Source: Bacillus sp. OV166 (GTDB lineage: Bacteria > Bacillota > Bacilli > Bacillales > Cytobacillaceae). Taken from it: a stretch of DNA of 64,000 bases. The notes under the pieces were generated by a model. The model saw nothing but the letters and a program-made list of their open reading frames with translations, had not been told where the DNA came from and made no database searches. The stretch covers positions 4,287,001 through 4,351,000 of the forward strand of contig NZ_FXWM01000001.1 of the NCBI RefSeq assembly GCF_900177675.1, read 5' to 3'. A program made the translations under genes and the position numbers. How positions within the stretch are numbered: the stretch's first letter is position 1; each line of letters starts with the position of its first letter. Shown here in pieces: positions 44,490-54,368 of the stretch.

Positions 44490-44590
44490 TGTTGAACTAA
44501 CCTCCCCGTTAATGGAACAACAGAAAAAAAGCTTACTCCTTATTGAAGTAAAGCACCCTTTAGTTTAAGTGTAATATTTCACAATCATTT
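44490..44590. repeat. Dispersed intergenic repeat, copy
   Basis: TTGAACTAACCTCCCCGTTA, TGGAACAACAG, then GCACCCTTTAGTTTAAGTG and TATTTCACAATC: the fullest copy of the repeat. Confidence 0.65.
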
Positions 44591-44819
44591 TTTTGTAATA
44601 ACAAAAATGGCGTACTTCATGTGGAAGAATCGCCCTTTATCTTGGTATTTTTAGAGACCTTCTTTTTACTTGGGAAACCAGTATAGATTTGTAATACTAT
44701 GTTTACTAAATTACTAAACAGGTTTGAAAAAGAACGATAAAAAAGAAGAATGCAATTCCATACTGCACCCTTCACTCCTTCTATAATAGTAATACTTGAA
44801 GGACCTAAGTTTATTAGTC

Positions 44820-45801
44820 TTACGACCATTTTCCAGTTAATACCTCGGTACGGTCAGTTGCTGGAGCGGGCGTTCTTGATAAACGCGAAATTTCAGAATA
44901 CATTTCTGACGAAAGTTTAAGATCGACAGCTGCTAACGAATCTTTTAATTGCTCCAAATTACGTGCACCAATGATAGGGGAAGTAACAGCGGGATTAACC
45001 ATTACCCAAGAAACTGGTAAAGTTGCAGGTTTCACATCATGTTCTTGTGCATATTTGGTGAACTGTTCAGCCGTGACAATATCATCATTGGCACCGTAAC
45101 GATCGCCATAGCGGGCATCCTCTACAAGGCGCCCCTGTTCCGGTCGTTTGTTTACTCCATACTTACCGGTTAATAAACCGGCACCTAGCGGACTGTAAGT
45201 AATGACTCCGATTTGTTCAGAAGCAGCCATTGGCAAAATTTCAACATCAGCCTGGCGTTTAACCAGGTTATACATAGGCTGGATTAATTCAAAACGAGCC
45301 AATTGCTCTTTTGCAGAAATTCCTAATGCCTTTGTAATTTGCCAAGCTGCCCAGTTACTTACTGCAGGGTAGAGAATCTTTCCTTGCCGTTGCAAGTCGT
45401 CTAGTGTCCGTAGAATTTCTCAATTGGGGTTTTTTCATCAAAGTCATGAACAAAATAAAAATCAATATAATCTGTTTTTAAACGGCGTAAACTGCCTTCA
45501 ATACCTTGCATAATATGTTTTCGTGACAATCCTTTTGCATTCACATCAGCACTCGTGTTCCAAAACACTTTTGTCGTCAGGACGATATTATCACGCTCAT
45601 GTGCAATGCATTCCCCTAAAATTTCTTCAGAACGCCCCCCACTATATACATCGGCTGTATCAACAAAATCGATTCCAGCTTCCCGACAACGTTTATACAT
45701 GGCTTTAGATGTTTCTTCATCAGCGTTTCCACCAAAAGACATCGTACCAAAACATAAATTCGAAACTTGAATGCCTGTTTTCCCTACTGGCGATATTCCA
45801 T
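44820..45801 (-). pseudogene. Aldo/keto reductase (YhdN/PerR type), two frameshifts
   Basis: From ATG 45801 (GGAGGATTTATT upstream) the frame reads MEYRQ-stop. The true frame VGKTGIQVSNLCFGTMSFGG resumes after one missing base. It continues with the catalytic Asp/Tyr region FVDTADVYSGG and RRLKTDYIDFYFVHDFDEKT to about 45410. There a second single-base loss separates TPIE from EILRTLDDLQRQGK. The rest, to 44820, has WVMVNPAVTSPIIGARNLEQ. Intact length would be ~325 residues. It follows the esterase gene by 22 bases, so they were one operon. Confidence 0.85.
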
Positions 45802-45823
45802 AATAAATCCTCCTTAATTTTCA

Positions 45824-46660
45824 TTAAATTCCCACATTTCCACTGTTGATTCCTACAGTTTTGTTTTCCAACGGAAGCCAATTTAATACCCTTTTAATAT
45901 ATTGATCCCAGAAATCAAAATCATGCCCTCCAGGACCTTCTTCGTAGGTTACTTTAATACCAATATCATCCAGATAATTTCTGAAATTTCTGTTTGCTCC
46001 AAGCAAGGGGTCACTTTCTCCGCATGCCAAATAAATATTCGGTATATTTGAATTTTCTTCTACCAACTTCTTCGCCAGCCATTTTGGGTTCATGTCACTG
46101 TCGGACACCTTCGTAAGGTCTCCAAAACAGCCTTCAAAATAGGCACGGCTCTCAAAGAAGAATGGACTATTGTATGGTCTTTGTTCAATACCATCAATAA
46201 TCAAGGCTGAAGACAGTCCTGCAATACATCCAAATGTATCATGGTATTTTAAGCCATTTCTAAGTGCGCCATATCCCCCCATAGAAAGACCTGCGATATA
46301 CGTATCCTCTTTTTTATCTGAAAGATGGAACATTTTCCTTGTAATCTCTACCAGTTCCTTCCCAATAAACTCCCCATAATTATTGTTGACTGTCCCCAGA
46401 TTGTCTACGTAAAACATATTGTCACCAGAAGGCATTACAACAACAAGATCCCTTTCCATTGCCCATCTCAGAATATTCGTTCCTGATACCCAGTCTGTGT
46501 AGTTACCTAAAACACCATGAAGAAGATATAATGTCTTGTATGATTTATCCCCTCTTACGGGCATGCCTGGAAACGTCATTTTATCCACTGGTAATATTAC
46601 ATTCATTGGAACTGTTCTTGCCAAAGTCTTCGACATAAAATTAACCTGAATTAATGCCAT
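45824..46660 (-). CDS. Esterase, EstD / S-formylglutathione hydrolase-like
   Basis: A 278-residue alpha/beta-hydrolase of the putative esterase family. TLYLLHGVLGNYTDWV carries the oxyanion region, GLSMGGYGAL the nucleophile Ser, CGESDPLL the acid and GPGGHDFDFWD the His. No signal peptide. Family members hydrolyse small acyl or feruloyl esters and formylglutathione. It is upstream of the broken aldo/keto reductase. The exact substrate is not evident. Confidence 0.88.
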   Translation of the reverse strand: MALIQVNFMSKTLARTVPMNVILPVDKMTFPGMPVRGDKSYKTLYLLHGVLGNYTDWVSGTNILRWAMERDLVVVMPSGDNMFYVDNLGTVNNNYGEFIGKELVEITRKMFHLSDKKEDTYIAGLSMGGYGALRNGLKYHDTFGCIAGLSSALIIDGIEQRPYNSPFFFESRAYFEGCFGDLTKVSDSDMNPKWLAKKLVEENSNIPNIYLACGESDPLLGANRNFRNYLDDIGIKVTYEEGPGGHDFDFWDQYIKRVLNWLPLENKTVGINSGNVGI

Positions 46661-46765
46661 CTATAATCCCCATTTCATATATTTATAGTTGAGATTAGTT
46701 CATTAACTTACCAAGGCAAATCCACTGCAATTTCTGTGACAATTTAAACGCCCCATCATTTTAAT

Positions 46766-47308
46766 TTAATCAATTTTTTCTATTGTAACTGTAAAATCAC
46801 CACGAATACTTGCAAGCTTTTCTATTCCGGACTCTATCTTACCTAATTTAATAAGTCCATTTGCATAATTAGAATCTTTATAAAATATAGCTAAATTTCC
46901 CCAAGGCGCGTAGTAAGTAATATCTCCATTAGAACCTGCAGTCCCATCTGGAGAACCAGTAGTAGACAATCGTTTTGGAAGATCGCTTATCTTTTCCATT
47001 CCCGCATAGTCTTTGAGTGTCAACGTCATTGGAAGTAAGGAGATAAAATCTTTCGCTGCTTTACTGTTATTCATAGTGGCAGTATATTCGTCCTGCCCAA
47101 CAGTTAATTTTATTTTCATTTCTTTCACACCCTCTTTTTGTTTTTCATGATTCGTTTTTTCTGAAACAGGTGAACTTTTGCTCATACTTGATGTTTCATT
47201 TGAATGAACTTCCGATTCGTTAGTTGCTGGATTCCTTTGTATATTGGTACATGAAGTTAACAGCATAACTGCCAAAAGACTCAGAAACATGGTGATTGCC
47301 TTTTTCAT
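46766..47308 (-). CDS. Cyclophilin-like-fold lipoprotein
   Basis: About 180 residues. ATG 47308 begins a lipoprotein signal peptide (MKKAITMFLSLLAVMLLTSC, Cys as lipid site), with GGTGAGG upstream. The mature part has a Ser/Glu-rich linker and a Cyclophil_like2 domain: MKIKLTVGQDEYTATM, DFISLLPMTLTLKDYAG, GDITYYAPWGNLAIFY and GLIKLGKIESG. The domain is not a proline isomerase. A paralogue is at 57988-58530. Confidence 0.85.
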   Translation of the reverse strand: MKKAITMFLSLLAVMLLTSCTNIQRNPATNESEVHSNETSSMSKSSPVSEKTNHEKQKEGVKEMKIKLTVGQDEYTATMNNSKAAKDFISLLPMTLTLKDYAGMEKISDLPKRLSTTGSPDGTAGSNGDITYYAPWGNLAIFYKDSNYANGLIKLGKIESGIEKLASIRGDFTVTIEKID

Positions 47309-47322
47309 AATCCTCACCAACT

Positions 47323-48164
47323 TTAGTTGTGTTTTACCAACACTTCCAAAATCCAAGTTACACACATCTCAACCCATTTATCGACGTTTGATGTTTCACT
47401 CTCGTTTTTTAAGTGATTTCTAGATAGGCGATTCGCAACAGACATCCCATGTTCTCTCTGCTGAAAAATATGGAGTTCATAAGGAAGATTTAATTCTTGC
47501 ATTCGTTGCGCCATCATCAGTGGTTGAATCGCCGGAACATATTTGTCATATCGGTTATGCCAAATGAAAAGTGGCGGGGTATGCGTTCCAATATAATCGA
47601 CGAATTCCAGTTGAGACGCTTTTTCTCTAGCAATTTTCCCAAGCATCGGTGGAACATAAACATCTTCTCCCTCGACAATCATCGAGTTTTTTGCAGCACC
47701 ATATCCTAAAACAGCTGCATTTGGTTTAATATCTTCAGGTGAACACCTAATTTTTCTGCTATCTCTGGATTGTTCCATTGCGTTGCTGACAGTGCAGCTA
47801 TCCCAGAACCTGCCGAAAATCCCATCAAGCAAATCGCATCTGGATCAATCCCCCATTTTTCAGCATTCTTGCGCACTGTTAAAATAGCCAATGATACATC
47901 TAGAAGGGGATTTGGAAAAATAGAGTCATCCCCAAAAGAGTAGTGAAGCACAAAAGTATTAAACCCTTCCTTCATAAAAGTCAATGCGACTGGTTCCGTT
48001 TCTCGTTCCGAAATAAAATAGTAGGCACCCCCCGGTAACACAATAATAGCTGGGCGTTTGGGTGCTGGTCCCATTTCCTTCTCTCTTTTCACTGAATTAT
48101 CGTGAATATAAGTTATCAATTTTACTTTTCCATTATTGCTTAAGTTAATTTTTTCATGAATCAT
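47323..48164 (-). pseudogene. Alpha/beta hydrolase (BD-FAE/acetylxylan esterase-like), frameshifted
   Basis: The first part, from ATG 48164, has the oxyanion motif IIVLPGGAYYFISERE and the nucleophile LMGFSAGSGIAALSA. Near 47735 the frame is lost: GVHLKILNQ against GV-PEDIKPNAAVLGYGA one frame over. The second part, to 47323, has PPLFIWHNRYDKYVP (acid) and FQQREHGMSVANR (His). One base is missing; all catalytic residues are present in the two halves. Either recent decay or a sequencing error. Confidence 0.85.
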
Positions 48165-48256
48165 GTATAGTCCCCCTTATCATGAACTCGCTTAAACTTT
48201 GGAATTTCCAGTTCTAGATTGTGGACATTGATGAGAGAATTCTATTGAACCTTCAT

Positions 48257-49000
48257 TCATTTTACTGATTTCGTTGGACGAATCAGGATTTCACTTACCG
48301 CTACAGTTTCCGGTGTGCTAATTGCATAAGCAACTGCATCGGCAATGTCGCTTGACTTTAATCCCAAACCCTCTATTTTAGCGTTATTCTTCACCCGTTC
48401 ACGATTTTTAGGTTCGTTAATCGTTGTATAAAGTTCGGTATCTACTAATCCTGGGGAAATAATAGTTGAACGAATATTATTTTCTCTTTCTTCTTGGCGA
48501 AGCCCCTCCATGATAGCCCGAACAGCAAATTTTGTGCCACAGTATACAGCAGAACCTGGATAAACGACATGCCCCGCAATAGAGTCAGTTGCAATGATAT
48601 GACCGGATTGTTGTTTTTTCATGATAGGCAAAACTGCAGCAATCCCATTTAACACACCCATGATATTGATGTCTAACATTTGTCGCCATTCATCAATGCG
48701 TTTTTCTGAAAGTGGAGCAGTTGGCATGACTCCTGCGTTGTTATAAAGTACATCTACACGACCATATTTTTCGACCGCCAAATCTACAACTGCTTGTACT
48801 TCCTCTTTATTCGTTACATCTGCAACTGCATATGAGATTTCAGTGTTAGGTAATGATTCAACAAGAGCTTTCATGCGGTCTTCACGACGTGCCGCAATTA
48901 CCAATTTTGCTCCTTCTTGTGCAAGTTTCTTGGTAGTCGCTTCACCAATCCCACTTGATGCACCCATAATAATGACAACTTTTCCTTCAATATTTGTCAT
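48257..49000 (-). CDS. Short-chain dehydrogenase/reductase, paralogue 1
   Basis: A 247-residue classical SDR: nucleotide-binding MGASSGIGEAT, acidic selector AARREDR, NNAG at ~88, catalytic Ser in ATDSIAG and YCGTK as YxxxK. The ARR-x-D loop suggests NADP(H). Nearly identical to the SDRs at 51237 and 60736. AAGGAGG precedes the ATG. It probably reduces a carbonyl substrate in the redox cluster; the substrate is unknown. Confidence 0.92.
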   Translation of the reverse strand: MTNIEGKVVIIMGASSGIGEATTKKLAQEGAKLVIAARREDRMKALVESLPNTEISYAVADVTNKEEVQAVVDLAVEKYGRVDVLYNNAGVMPTAPLSEKRIDEWRQMLDINIMGVLNGIAAVLPIMKKQQSGHIIATDSIAGHVVYPGSAVYCGTKFAVRAIMEGLRQEERENNIRSTIISPGLVDTELYTTINEPKNRERVKNNAKIEGLGLKSSDIADAVAYAISTPETVAVSEILIRPTKSVK

Positions 49001-49050
49001 GATGATTTCCTCCTTAAATATTTTTATTAATTATTGGAAAACCCCATTAA

Positions 49051-50229
49051 TCATATTGGGTTGTTTAGAAGTTGAAATGCAACAATCCCTTTTTTCAAAC
49101 GCTGTAATCCATTTTCAAGCCGCGCTTTGGGGCAGGCGTAGTTTAGTCTAATAAAGTTATTACCATTGCCACCAAAAATAGCACCCTCTGAAACATACAA
49201 CCCTGTTTCTTTCCTAATAAATTCACATAAATCTTTGGTATTATTCGTTACAGCCCCATAATCAATCCACGCTAAATAGGTTGCTTCTGAATGAATGAAT
49301 TGAAGCTCTGGAAGCTGGTTTGCGATAAAGTGTTCAATAAATTCCTTATTTTCCATCAGATATTCCAATAATGCTTCAAGCCAAGATTCACCTACTGTAA
49401 ACGCCGAGATTGCTGCTTCAATCGCAAAAACATTTGGTTCAGCCACTTCATCGGTATTAATTCCACGATTCACGAGTTTTCTTAACTCTGGATTTGGAAC
49501 GATAATACTCGAAGTTTGAATCCCAGCAAGATTGAATGTTTTCGTTGGTGCTACACAGGTAATGCAATTTTGAGCAATATCTTTTGAAACAGAAGCAAAT
49601 GGAATATAGCGATATCCCGGATGTGCTAAATCACAATGAATTTCATCAGAAAGGATAAGAACATTATGTTTGATGCAAAGGTTTCCTATTTTCTCAAGAG
49701 TTTCTTTATCCCATACTTTACCTATTGGGTTATGAGGATTACAGAAAATCATAAGGGTTGTGTTGGGATCGGATAATTTTCTTTCTAAGTCATTAAAATC
49801 AATGGAATAATGATGGTCTTTATAAATCAACTCACTTGAGAGAACTTTTCGTTGATTGTTGATGATTGAGTTGTAAAAGATATTATAGACTGGTGCCAAC
49901 ACCAACACATTGTCTCCAACGTTGGTCATTTTGCGCACAATGGAAGAAATGGCTGGCACCACACCAGTACAGAACATTATCCATTCTTTTTCTATATTAA
50001 ATTGATGTCTATTTTTCCACCACCGGGCAACTGCGTGATAATATGCATCTGGTACGCTTGTATAACCAAAAATGTGGTGGTTTAATCTCTTCTGCATTGC
50101 CTTAACAATAGCGGGGGATGTTTCAAAGTCCATATCTGCCACCCACATAGGAAGCTCTTCGTGCCCAACATCCCACTTATAAGAGTTCGTGTTAAAGCGA
50201 TTCGTCATTTTATCAAAATTAAAGGTCAC
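49051..50229 (-). CDS. patB: PatB/MalY-type aminotransferase (putative cystathionine beta-lyase)
   Basis: A PLP fold-type I enzyme of about 393 residues. It shows MWVADMDF, CTGVVPAISSIV, FCNPHNPIGKVW, LSDEIHCDLAHPG and the Schiff-base Lys in APTKTFNLAGIQ, all typical of PatB/MalY C-S lyases that cleave cystathionine or other Cys S-conjugates. I use GTG 50229 (VTFNFDKMTNRFNTNSYKWD), which overlaps the end of the DUF3737 gene by 11 bases. An ATG further up at 50289 would overlap it by 71 bases. Confidence 0.87.
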   Translation of the reverse strand: MTFNFDKMTNRFNTNSYKWDVGHEELPMWVADMDFETSPAIVKAMQKRLNHHIFGYTSVPDAYYHAVARWWKNRHQFNIEKEWIMFCTGVVPAISSIVRKMTNVGDNVLVLAPVYNIFYNSIINNQRKVLSSELIYKDHHYSIDFNDLERKLSDPNTTLMIFCNPHNPIGKVWDKETLEKIGNLCIKHNVLILSDEIHCDLAHPGYRYIPFASVSKDIAQNCITCVAPTKTFNLAGIQTSSIIVPNPELRKLVNRGINTDEVAEPNVFAIEAAISAFTVGESWLEALLEYLMENKEFIEHFIANQLPELQFIHSEATYLAWIDYGAVTNNTKDLCEFIRKETGLYVSEGAIFGGNGNNFIRLNYACPKARLENGLQRLKKGIVAFQLLNNPI

Positions 50230-51079
50230 AGGGTTCACCTGCTTTATCCAGTTCATACTGTGTATTAGCTGAGATAATTTCTTGGTCATCCAATATTAAT
50301 TCGCCAATGTTCTTCGCTTGAATCTTTCCTGAAATCGGATTTTTCACACTGTCAATCACTGTTGTTGCTTCCACGTCTACTGTTGAATATTCAAATGCTA
50401 AATCCGTATTGATGATTTTCCCATTTTCGATCACCAAATGTTCCATGTAGCACATGCCTTGATTGCTTTGAATGGTACAGTTAATAAACGTGATATTTTT
50501 TGAATTCCAACCTAGATATTCACCGATAATGATAGAATCGTAAACAGTGACATTTTCACAATTCCAAAAAGCGTCTTTCGAAAGTAACTTCGCATTTCGG
50601 ATTTCAATATTTTTCGCTCCATCAAAGGCATAGTTCCCTACTAATCTGAAATTATCGATTTTGATATTTTCACTATTCATTGCAAAGTAATCGCCTTTTG
50701 CGGTCACATTTGTTAAGTAAACATCTTTACAGTTCCAAAAGGACTCTTGTGCATTTGGCATATCAACGTTGGTCAGGTGTATATCGCTTGAACCTCGAAA
50801 TGTCTTTGGTGCTTCAATGATGCTGTCACTGATTGAAATATGATGAGTATACCAAATTCCGGATCGTGCCATTTCAAGAAAACTACTATTCTTTACACTA
50901 ATATTTTTGCAATACCATAAAGGATACTTCCACTTAAAAATACTATTATCGATGGAAATATCACAACTTTCCTTTAGCGGTGACTCTCCATCTGCAAAAA
51001 CTGAATCCTTAATGATAAGATCTCGACTCTTAAAAAGAGCGCGTTCCCCGGTTAGCATTTGTTGATTAATTGATTCCAT
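50219..51079 (-). CDS. DUF3737 family protein (right-handed beta-helix)
   Basis: A 286-residue protein made of short repeated strands: FKSRDLIIKDSVFADGESPL, KWKYPLWYCKNISVKNSSF, YAFDGAKNIEIRNAKL, SKNITFINCTIQSNQG. This is a pectin-lyase-like beta-helix. ATG 51079 has GGAGGAG 6 bases upstream. DUF3737 genes often sit beside PatB-type enzymes, as here, with overlapping ends. No signal peptide. Function unknown. Confidence 0.88.
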   Translation of the reverse strand: MESINQQMLTGERALFKSRDLIIKDSVFADGESPLKESCDISIDNSIFKWKYPLWYCKNISVKNSSFLEMARSGIWYTHHISISDSIIEAPKTFRGSSDIHLTNVDMPNAQESFWNCKDVYLTNVTAKGDYFAMNSENIKIDNFRLVGNYAFDGAKNIEIRNAKLLSKDAFWNCENVTVYDSIIIGEYLGWNSKNITFINCTIQSNQGMCYMEHLVIENGKIINTDLAFEYSTVDVEATTVIDSVKNPISGKIQAKNIGELILDDQEIISANTQYELDKAGEPCDL

Positions 51080-51236
51080 TGTTTCTCCTCCAATTTCATA
51101 AAACAAGTTAAAAATTATGTGACTTTTAAGCGAATATCTATCTAATTTACTGTTCTAAAAACAAATAGAATTCTCAATCATGGTGAGAGAATTCTATTTT
51201 GTCCTTTGTGATAACTAATTGGGTACTAAAGAAGGA

Positions 51237-51980
51237 TTAGACAACTTGTTTGGTTGGGCGAATCATAATTTCGCTTATAGCAACCGTTTCAGGTGTGCTA
51301 AGTGCGTATGCTACTGCATCAGCAACGTCACTTGGTTTTAATCCTACACCTTCTATTTTCGCGTTATTTTTAACCCATTCACGATTCGCAGGATCATTGA
51401 TTGTTGTATAAAGTTCAGTATCAACAAGTCCTGGAGAAATAATTGTGGAACGAATATTATTTTCACGCTCTTCTTGGCGAAGCCCTTCCATAATGGCGCG
51501 TACCGCAAATTTTGTTCCGCAATACACAGCAGAATCAGGGTAGACGACATGACCTGCAATGGAATCGGTCGCAATGATATGACCGGATTGTTGTTTTTTC
51601 ATAATTGGCAGAACTGCAGCAATCCCATTTAAAACACCCATGATATTGATGTCTAACATTTGACGCCATTCATCAAATCGTGTTTCTGAAAGTGGGGCAG
51701 TTGGCATAACTCCAGCGTTGTTGTAAAGCGCATCGACACGACCGTATTTTTCAATTGCCAGATCGACAACTGCTTGAACTTCCTCTTTATTCGTTACATC
51801 TGCAGTAATATGTGAAATTTCAGCATTCGGTAATGATTCAACAAGAGCTTTCAAACGATCTTCGCGGCGAGCAGCAATGACCAATTTTGCTCCTTCTTGA
51901 GCAAGTTTCTTGGTTGTTGCTTCACCAATTCCGCTTGATGCCCCCATAATAATAACTACTTTATCTTTAATATTTGTCAT
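51237..51980 (-). CDS. Short-chain dehydrogenase/reductase, paralogue 2
   Basis: A 247-residue SDR very like the one at 48257: MGASSGIGEAT, NNAG, TDSIAG and YCGTK. It differs in a few positions (for example ISHITADVT). ATG 51980 follows GGAGGG; the frame also opens at 51995, but that lacks a site. It is 15 bases after the tautomerase gene and probably in the same operon as the MFS pump further upstream. Confidence 0.92.
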   Translation of the reverse strand: MTNIKDKVVIIMGASSGIGEATTKKLAQEGAKLVIAARREDRLKALVESLPNAEISHITADVTNKEEVQAVVDLAIEKYGRVDALYNNAGVMPTAPLSETRFDEWRQMLDINIMGVLNGIAAVLPIMKKQQSGHIIATDSIAGHVVYPDSAVYCGTKFAVRAIMEGLRQEERENNIRSTIISPGLVDTELYTTINDPANREWVKNNAKIEGVGLKPSDVADAVAYALSTPETVAISEIMIRPTKQVV

Positions 51981-51995
51981 GATAATTCCCTCCAT

Positions 51996-52223
51996 TTAGT
52001 ATTTATATCCTGGTTTTTTATACAACGTTTTTACTTTTCCTAAAATATCAGTCTTATATACTTGGTCTTCCCATTTCTCACTTGGAACTTCTTCAAATGA
52101 GACAGAAATACTAGATTCTCCAGCGTTTACTTTTTCTCTAACAGCTTGCACAATCTTATCTGTAAGTTCTTTCTTTTGTTCCTCGTTTCTGCCTGGTATA
52201 AGTTTTACAATAATGTGGGGCAT
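51996..52223 (-). CDS. 4-oxalocrotonate tautomerase family protein
   Basis: A 75-residue tautomerase with the catalytic Pro directly after Met (MPHIIVKLIPGRNEEQKKEL) and SVSFEEVPSEKWEDQVYK. It belongs to the PptA/4-OT group that acts on keto-enol pairs. GGAGGATG precedes the ATG. It lies between the MFS pump and SDR2 on the same strand. Confidence 0.88.
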   Translation of the reverse strand: MPHIIVKLIPGRNEEQKKELTDKIVQAVREKVNAGESSISVSFEEVPSEKWEDQVYKTDILGKVKTLYKKPGYKY

Positions 52224-52243
52224 ACAGCATCCTCCTCTTAAAC

Positions 52244-53494
52244 TTAAATACTTCTCTGTTGGACTTTGTTCATTTTTGCCTTTTTAAAAACAACTCCCCA
52301 AACAATGATAGAAATCAAAAAAATCACAATTGAACTTGAACGGAACAAGGACTGAACAGTATGAACGTGTAATAACTTTGAAAACACAATCCCCTCGTAA
52401 GGAGATAGGGTAGCACCAATGTTATAAGCAACTAACACCATTGTTGTTCCAAGCTTTGCCACCTTTTCGCTTTTTTGCGTAAATGTATGAAACAAATATG
52501 GCATCATACAACGAAAAGAAAAGCCAATAGTCATTGAACAAAATGTCGTGAGTAAGATACTTTCTGAAATAGTAGTAATATATATAGAAATTGCTAGCAA
52601 TAAAAGTGCGACAGGCATGATATAATCCTTCAACAGTTGAAAAATTCTACCAAATGAAAAACCGGCAATAAATGCTCCTAAACCGATGAAGGCAAGATTG
52701 TTGCTACCAATCGTAGCATTGCCAATGTGTTTTTCTAAAAGTAGTGGGGTAATTTGAATATTGTAATTAATAAAAAAGGTCACAATCAAAAAAAGCAAAA
52801 TACCATAACCAATGACCGATCCATAAGATCCTACTTCGTCGGGACTGTCCGATACAGTTGTGTTTGGTTCCGCTTTTCTCTTTGCCCTTTGCTTCTTGTC
52901 ATCCGGTACAAAGAGAAAGAATCCTAGAAAAATTGGAAGCGCCAGGGCATAAATAAGAAACGATGTATACCAGTTGATTTTCAACAACTGCCCCACTATA
53001 AGCGTCAAACAAATGCCACCCAATCCTTCAAAGGCACTTTCCAATCCAATTACAGTTGCTTTTCTACGGGGATCCTCTTGGAATATATCACTAATCATTT
53101 GAATGATTAAGCGGTTGAATAAACCGATTCCTAAACCAAAGAAGCAGCGTGAAATAAACAAAAACGAAAAGATATCATGCTTCAGTACCGGAAATACCCC
53201 TGCAAGAAAAACAACTCCCAAACCAATCAATATCGTTCTTTTCTTTCCAAACCATAGTTCCAAACGGTTCGCAATTAAAATACCTAGAATGACAAACAGT
53301 GAAGGAATGGTTGTTAAAAGCCCTACATGGGTTGGATTTACTGTCGGAAATTCTTTTTCGATTGCAGGAATGTTTGCGGCAATCAAAGGACCGGATGAGA
53401 TCAACAAAGCAACTGACAGCAAAGAATATGTTTTTAACCTGTCCGTTCGTATAATAACCATCTCCTTTCCCTGCATTTTTTGATGCAAGTTCAA
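52244..53494 (-). CDS. MFS transporter (CynX/DHA1-type)
   Basis: A major facilitator of about 405-416 residues and 12 helices, with LIAANIPAIEKEFPTVNPTH, a LELWFGKKRTILIG loop between helices 2 and 3, and a long central loop KKQRAKRKAEPNTTV. The start is uncertain: TTG 53494, ATG 53476 or ATG 53461, the last with AAGGAG directly before it. Upstream is operator cassette R1 with a TTGAAT-N16-TATAAT promoter. It heads the operon with the tautomerase and SDR2. Likely an efflux pump for a small organic compound. Confidence 0.85.
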   Translation of the reverse strand: MNLHQKMQGKEMVIIRTDRLKTYSLLSVALLISSGPLIAANIPAIEKEFPTVNPTHVGLLTTIPSLFVILGILIANRLELWFGKKRTILIGLGVVFLAGVFPVLKHDIFSFLFISRCFFGLGIGLFNRLIIQMISDIFQEDPRRKATVIGLESAFEGLGGICLTLIVGQLLKINWYTSFLIYALALPIFLGFFLFVPDDKKQRAKRKAEPNTTVSDSPDEVGSYGSVIGYGILLFLIVTFFINYNIQITPLLLEKHIGNATIGSNNLAFIGLGAFIAGFSFGRIFQLLKDYIMPVALLLLAISIYITTISESILLTTFCSMTIGFSFRCMMPYLFHTFTQKSEKVAKLGTTMVLVAYNIGATLSPYEGIVFSKLLHVHTVQSLFRSSSIVIFLISIIVWGVVFKKAKMNKVQQRSI

Positions 53495-53530
53495 TTTTCA
53501 GGTATGACCTGATCATTAGATCACTTTAAA

Positions 53531-53680
53531 AAATCAATACTGATTCATTAATCAACATCTGTTTATTATTATAAAGAGAAACTGAATGCATTCAATGGTT
53601 AAATTAACGCAATTCGTTGATTACCCAACAAATCAATCAAAATTGTTGATTATCCTTAAGAAAGGTTGGTGAAGTCAATG
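53531..53680 (-). promoter_or_regulatory. Operator/promoter cassette R1, upstream of the MFS-tautomerase-SDR operon
   Basis: One of three ~150-base related cassettes. On the minus strand: -35 TTGAAT (53590-53595), 16-base spacer, -10 TATAAT (53568-53573). GTTGATTACCCAAC lies upstream of the -35, AATTGTTGATTATC further up, and ATTAATCAACA downstream of the -10. These near-palindromic TTGATTA-TCAA words look like TetR-type operators. Confidence 0.7.
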
Positions 53681-53812
53681 TGTTTAATATGGATATCATC
53701 AACTCAGTCGCTGCATTTTTAATAACTTCTTGGCTTAAGGTGACAGCTATACCATTTTCAATCACACGTTTTTCCAATACCGTTTCCGCCCTTTTGTTTG
53801 TTTGAGCGACAT

Positions 53813-53850
53813 AATTAACGCATCGAATCAAATAATTCGATGCGTTAATT
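53813..53850. terminator. Perfect 16-bp hairpin after the cupin gene
   Basis: AATTAACGCATCGAAT (53813-53828) and its complement (53835-53850), 6-base loop. It lies just past the stop of the minus-strand cupin gene, so a terminator or 3' stabiliser; the following T tract is short. Confidence 0.6.
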
Positions 53851-53851
53851 A

Positions 53852-54259
53852 TTATAATTTGTTATACGTTTCTTCATCGACAGGTTCTAACCACTCCGGC
53901 TTACCGGCAGTAATTGCAATGTGTACAAACCAGCTGTCTTTTGTAGCGCCATGCCAGTGTTTTACACCGTCGTGAGTAACAATAACATCACCAGCTTTTA
54001 ATAATTGAGCAGGTTTTCCTTCTTCTTGGTACCAGCCTTCTCCACCGGTTACTAATAAAATTTGAAATCCATCATGATGGATATGCCAGTTATTTCGGCA
54101 TCCCGGTTCAAAAGTCACATTCCCAACACCAACGTTGACTTTAGGGTCAGACACTAACCCTTTAAGATAACTTTGTCCTACGAAAAATTGTGCAAATGCT
54201 TCATTTTTTTCTCCTACTGGGAAAATAACACCGTTTTTTACTTCTTCATGTTTAGCCAT
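53852..54259 (-). CDS. Cupin domain protein
   Basis: A 135-residue single cupin. Motif 1 is seen as WHIHHDGFQILLVTGGEGWYQ (G(X)5HxH type, with Glu replaced by Gln), motif 2 as AGDVIVTHDGVKHWHGAT. The His residues can hold a metal. It is followed upstream by AKR and carboxymuconolactone decarboxylase genes on the same strand. This trio (cupin, CMD, AKR) recurs in Firmicute detoxification clusters. Activity unknown. Confidence 0.88.
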   Translation of the reverse strand: MAKHEEVKNGVIFPVGEKNEAFAQFFVGQSYLKGLVSDPKVNVGVGNVTFEPGCRNNWHIHHDGFQILLVTGGEGWYQEEGKPAQLLKAGDVIVTHDGVKHWHGATKDSWFVHIAITAGKPEWLEPVDEETYNKL

Positions 54260-54368
54260 TTTAATTCCTCCAATAAATTTTATTTTTATTAACCAACTTG
54301 AACAGATGGCTGATAATGATTTTTGTAAACCGTTCGAAGTTATGTCCGGTAACAGTAGTTAGTCCTGT

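Noticed and set aside
44617..44829. 70-codon minus-strand ORF after the broken aldo/keto reductase
   Set aside because: No ribosome site, AT-rich composition and no recognisable family.
53637..53831. 64-codon minus-strand ORF across cassette R1
   Set aside because: It overlaps the operator cassette, has no ribosome site, and only a short SQEVIKNAATELM stretch recalls a TetR start; probably a scrap or chance frame.
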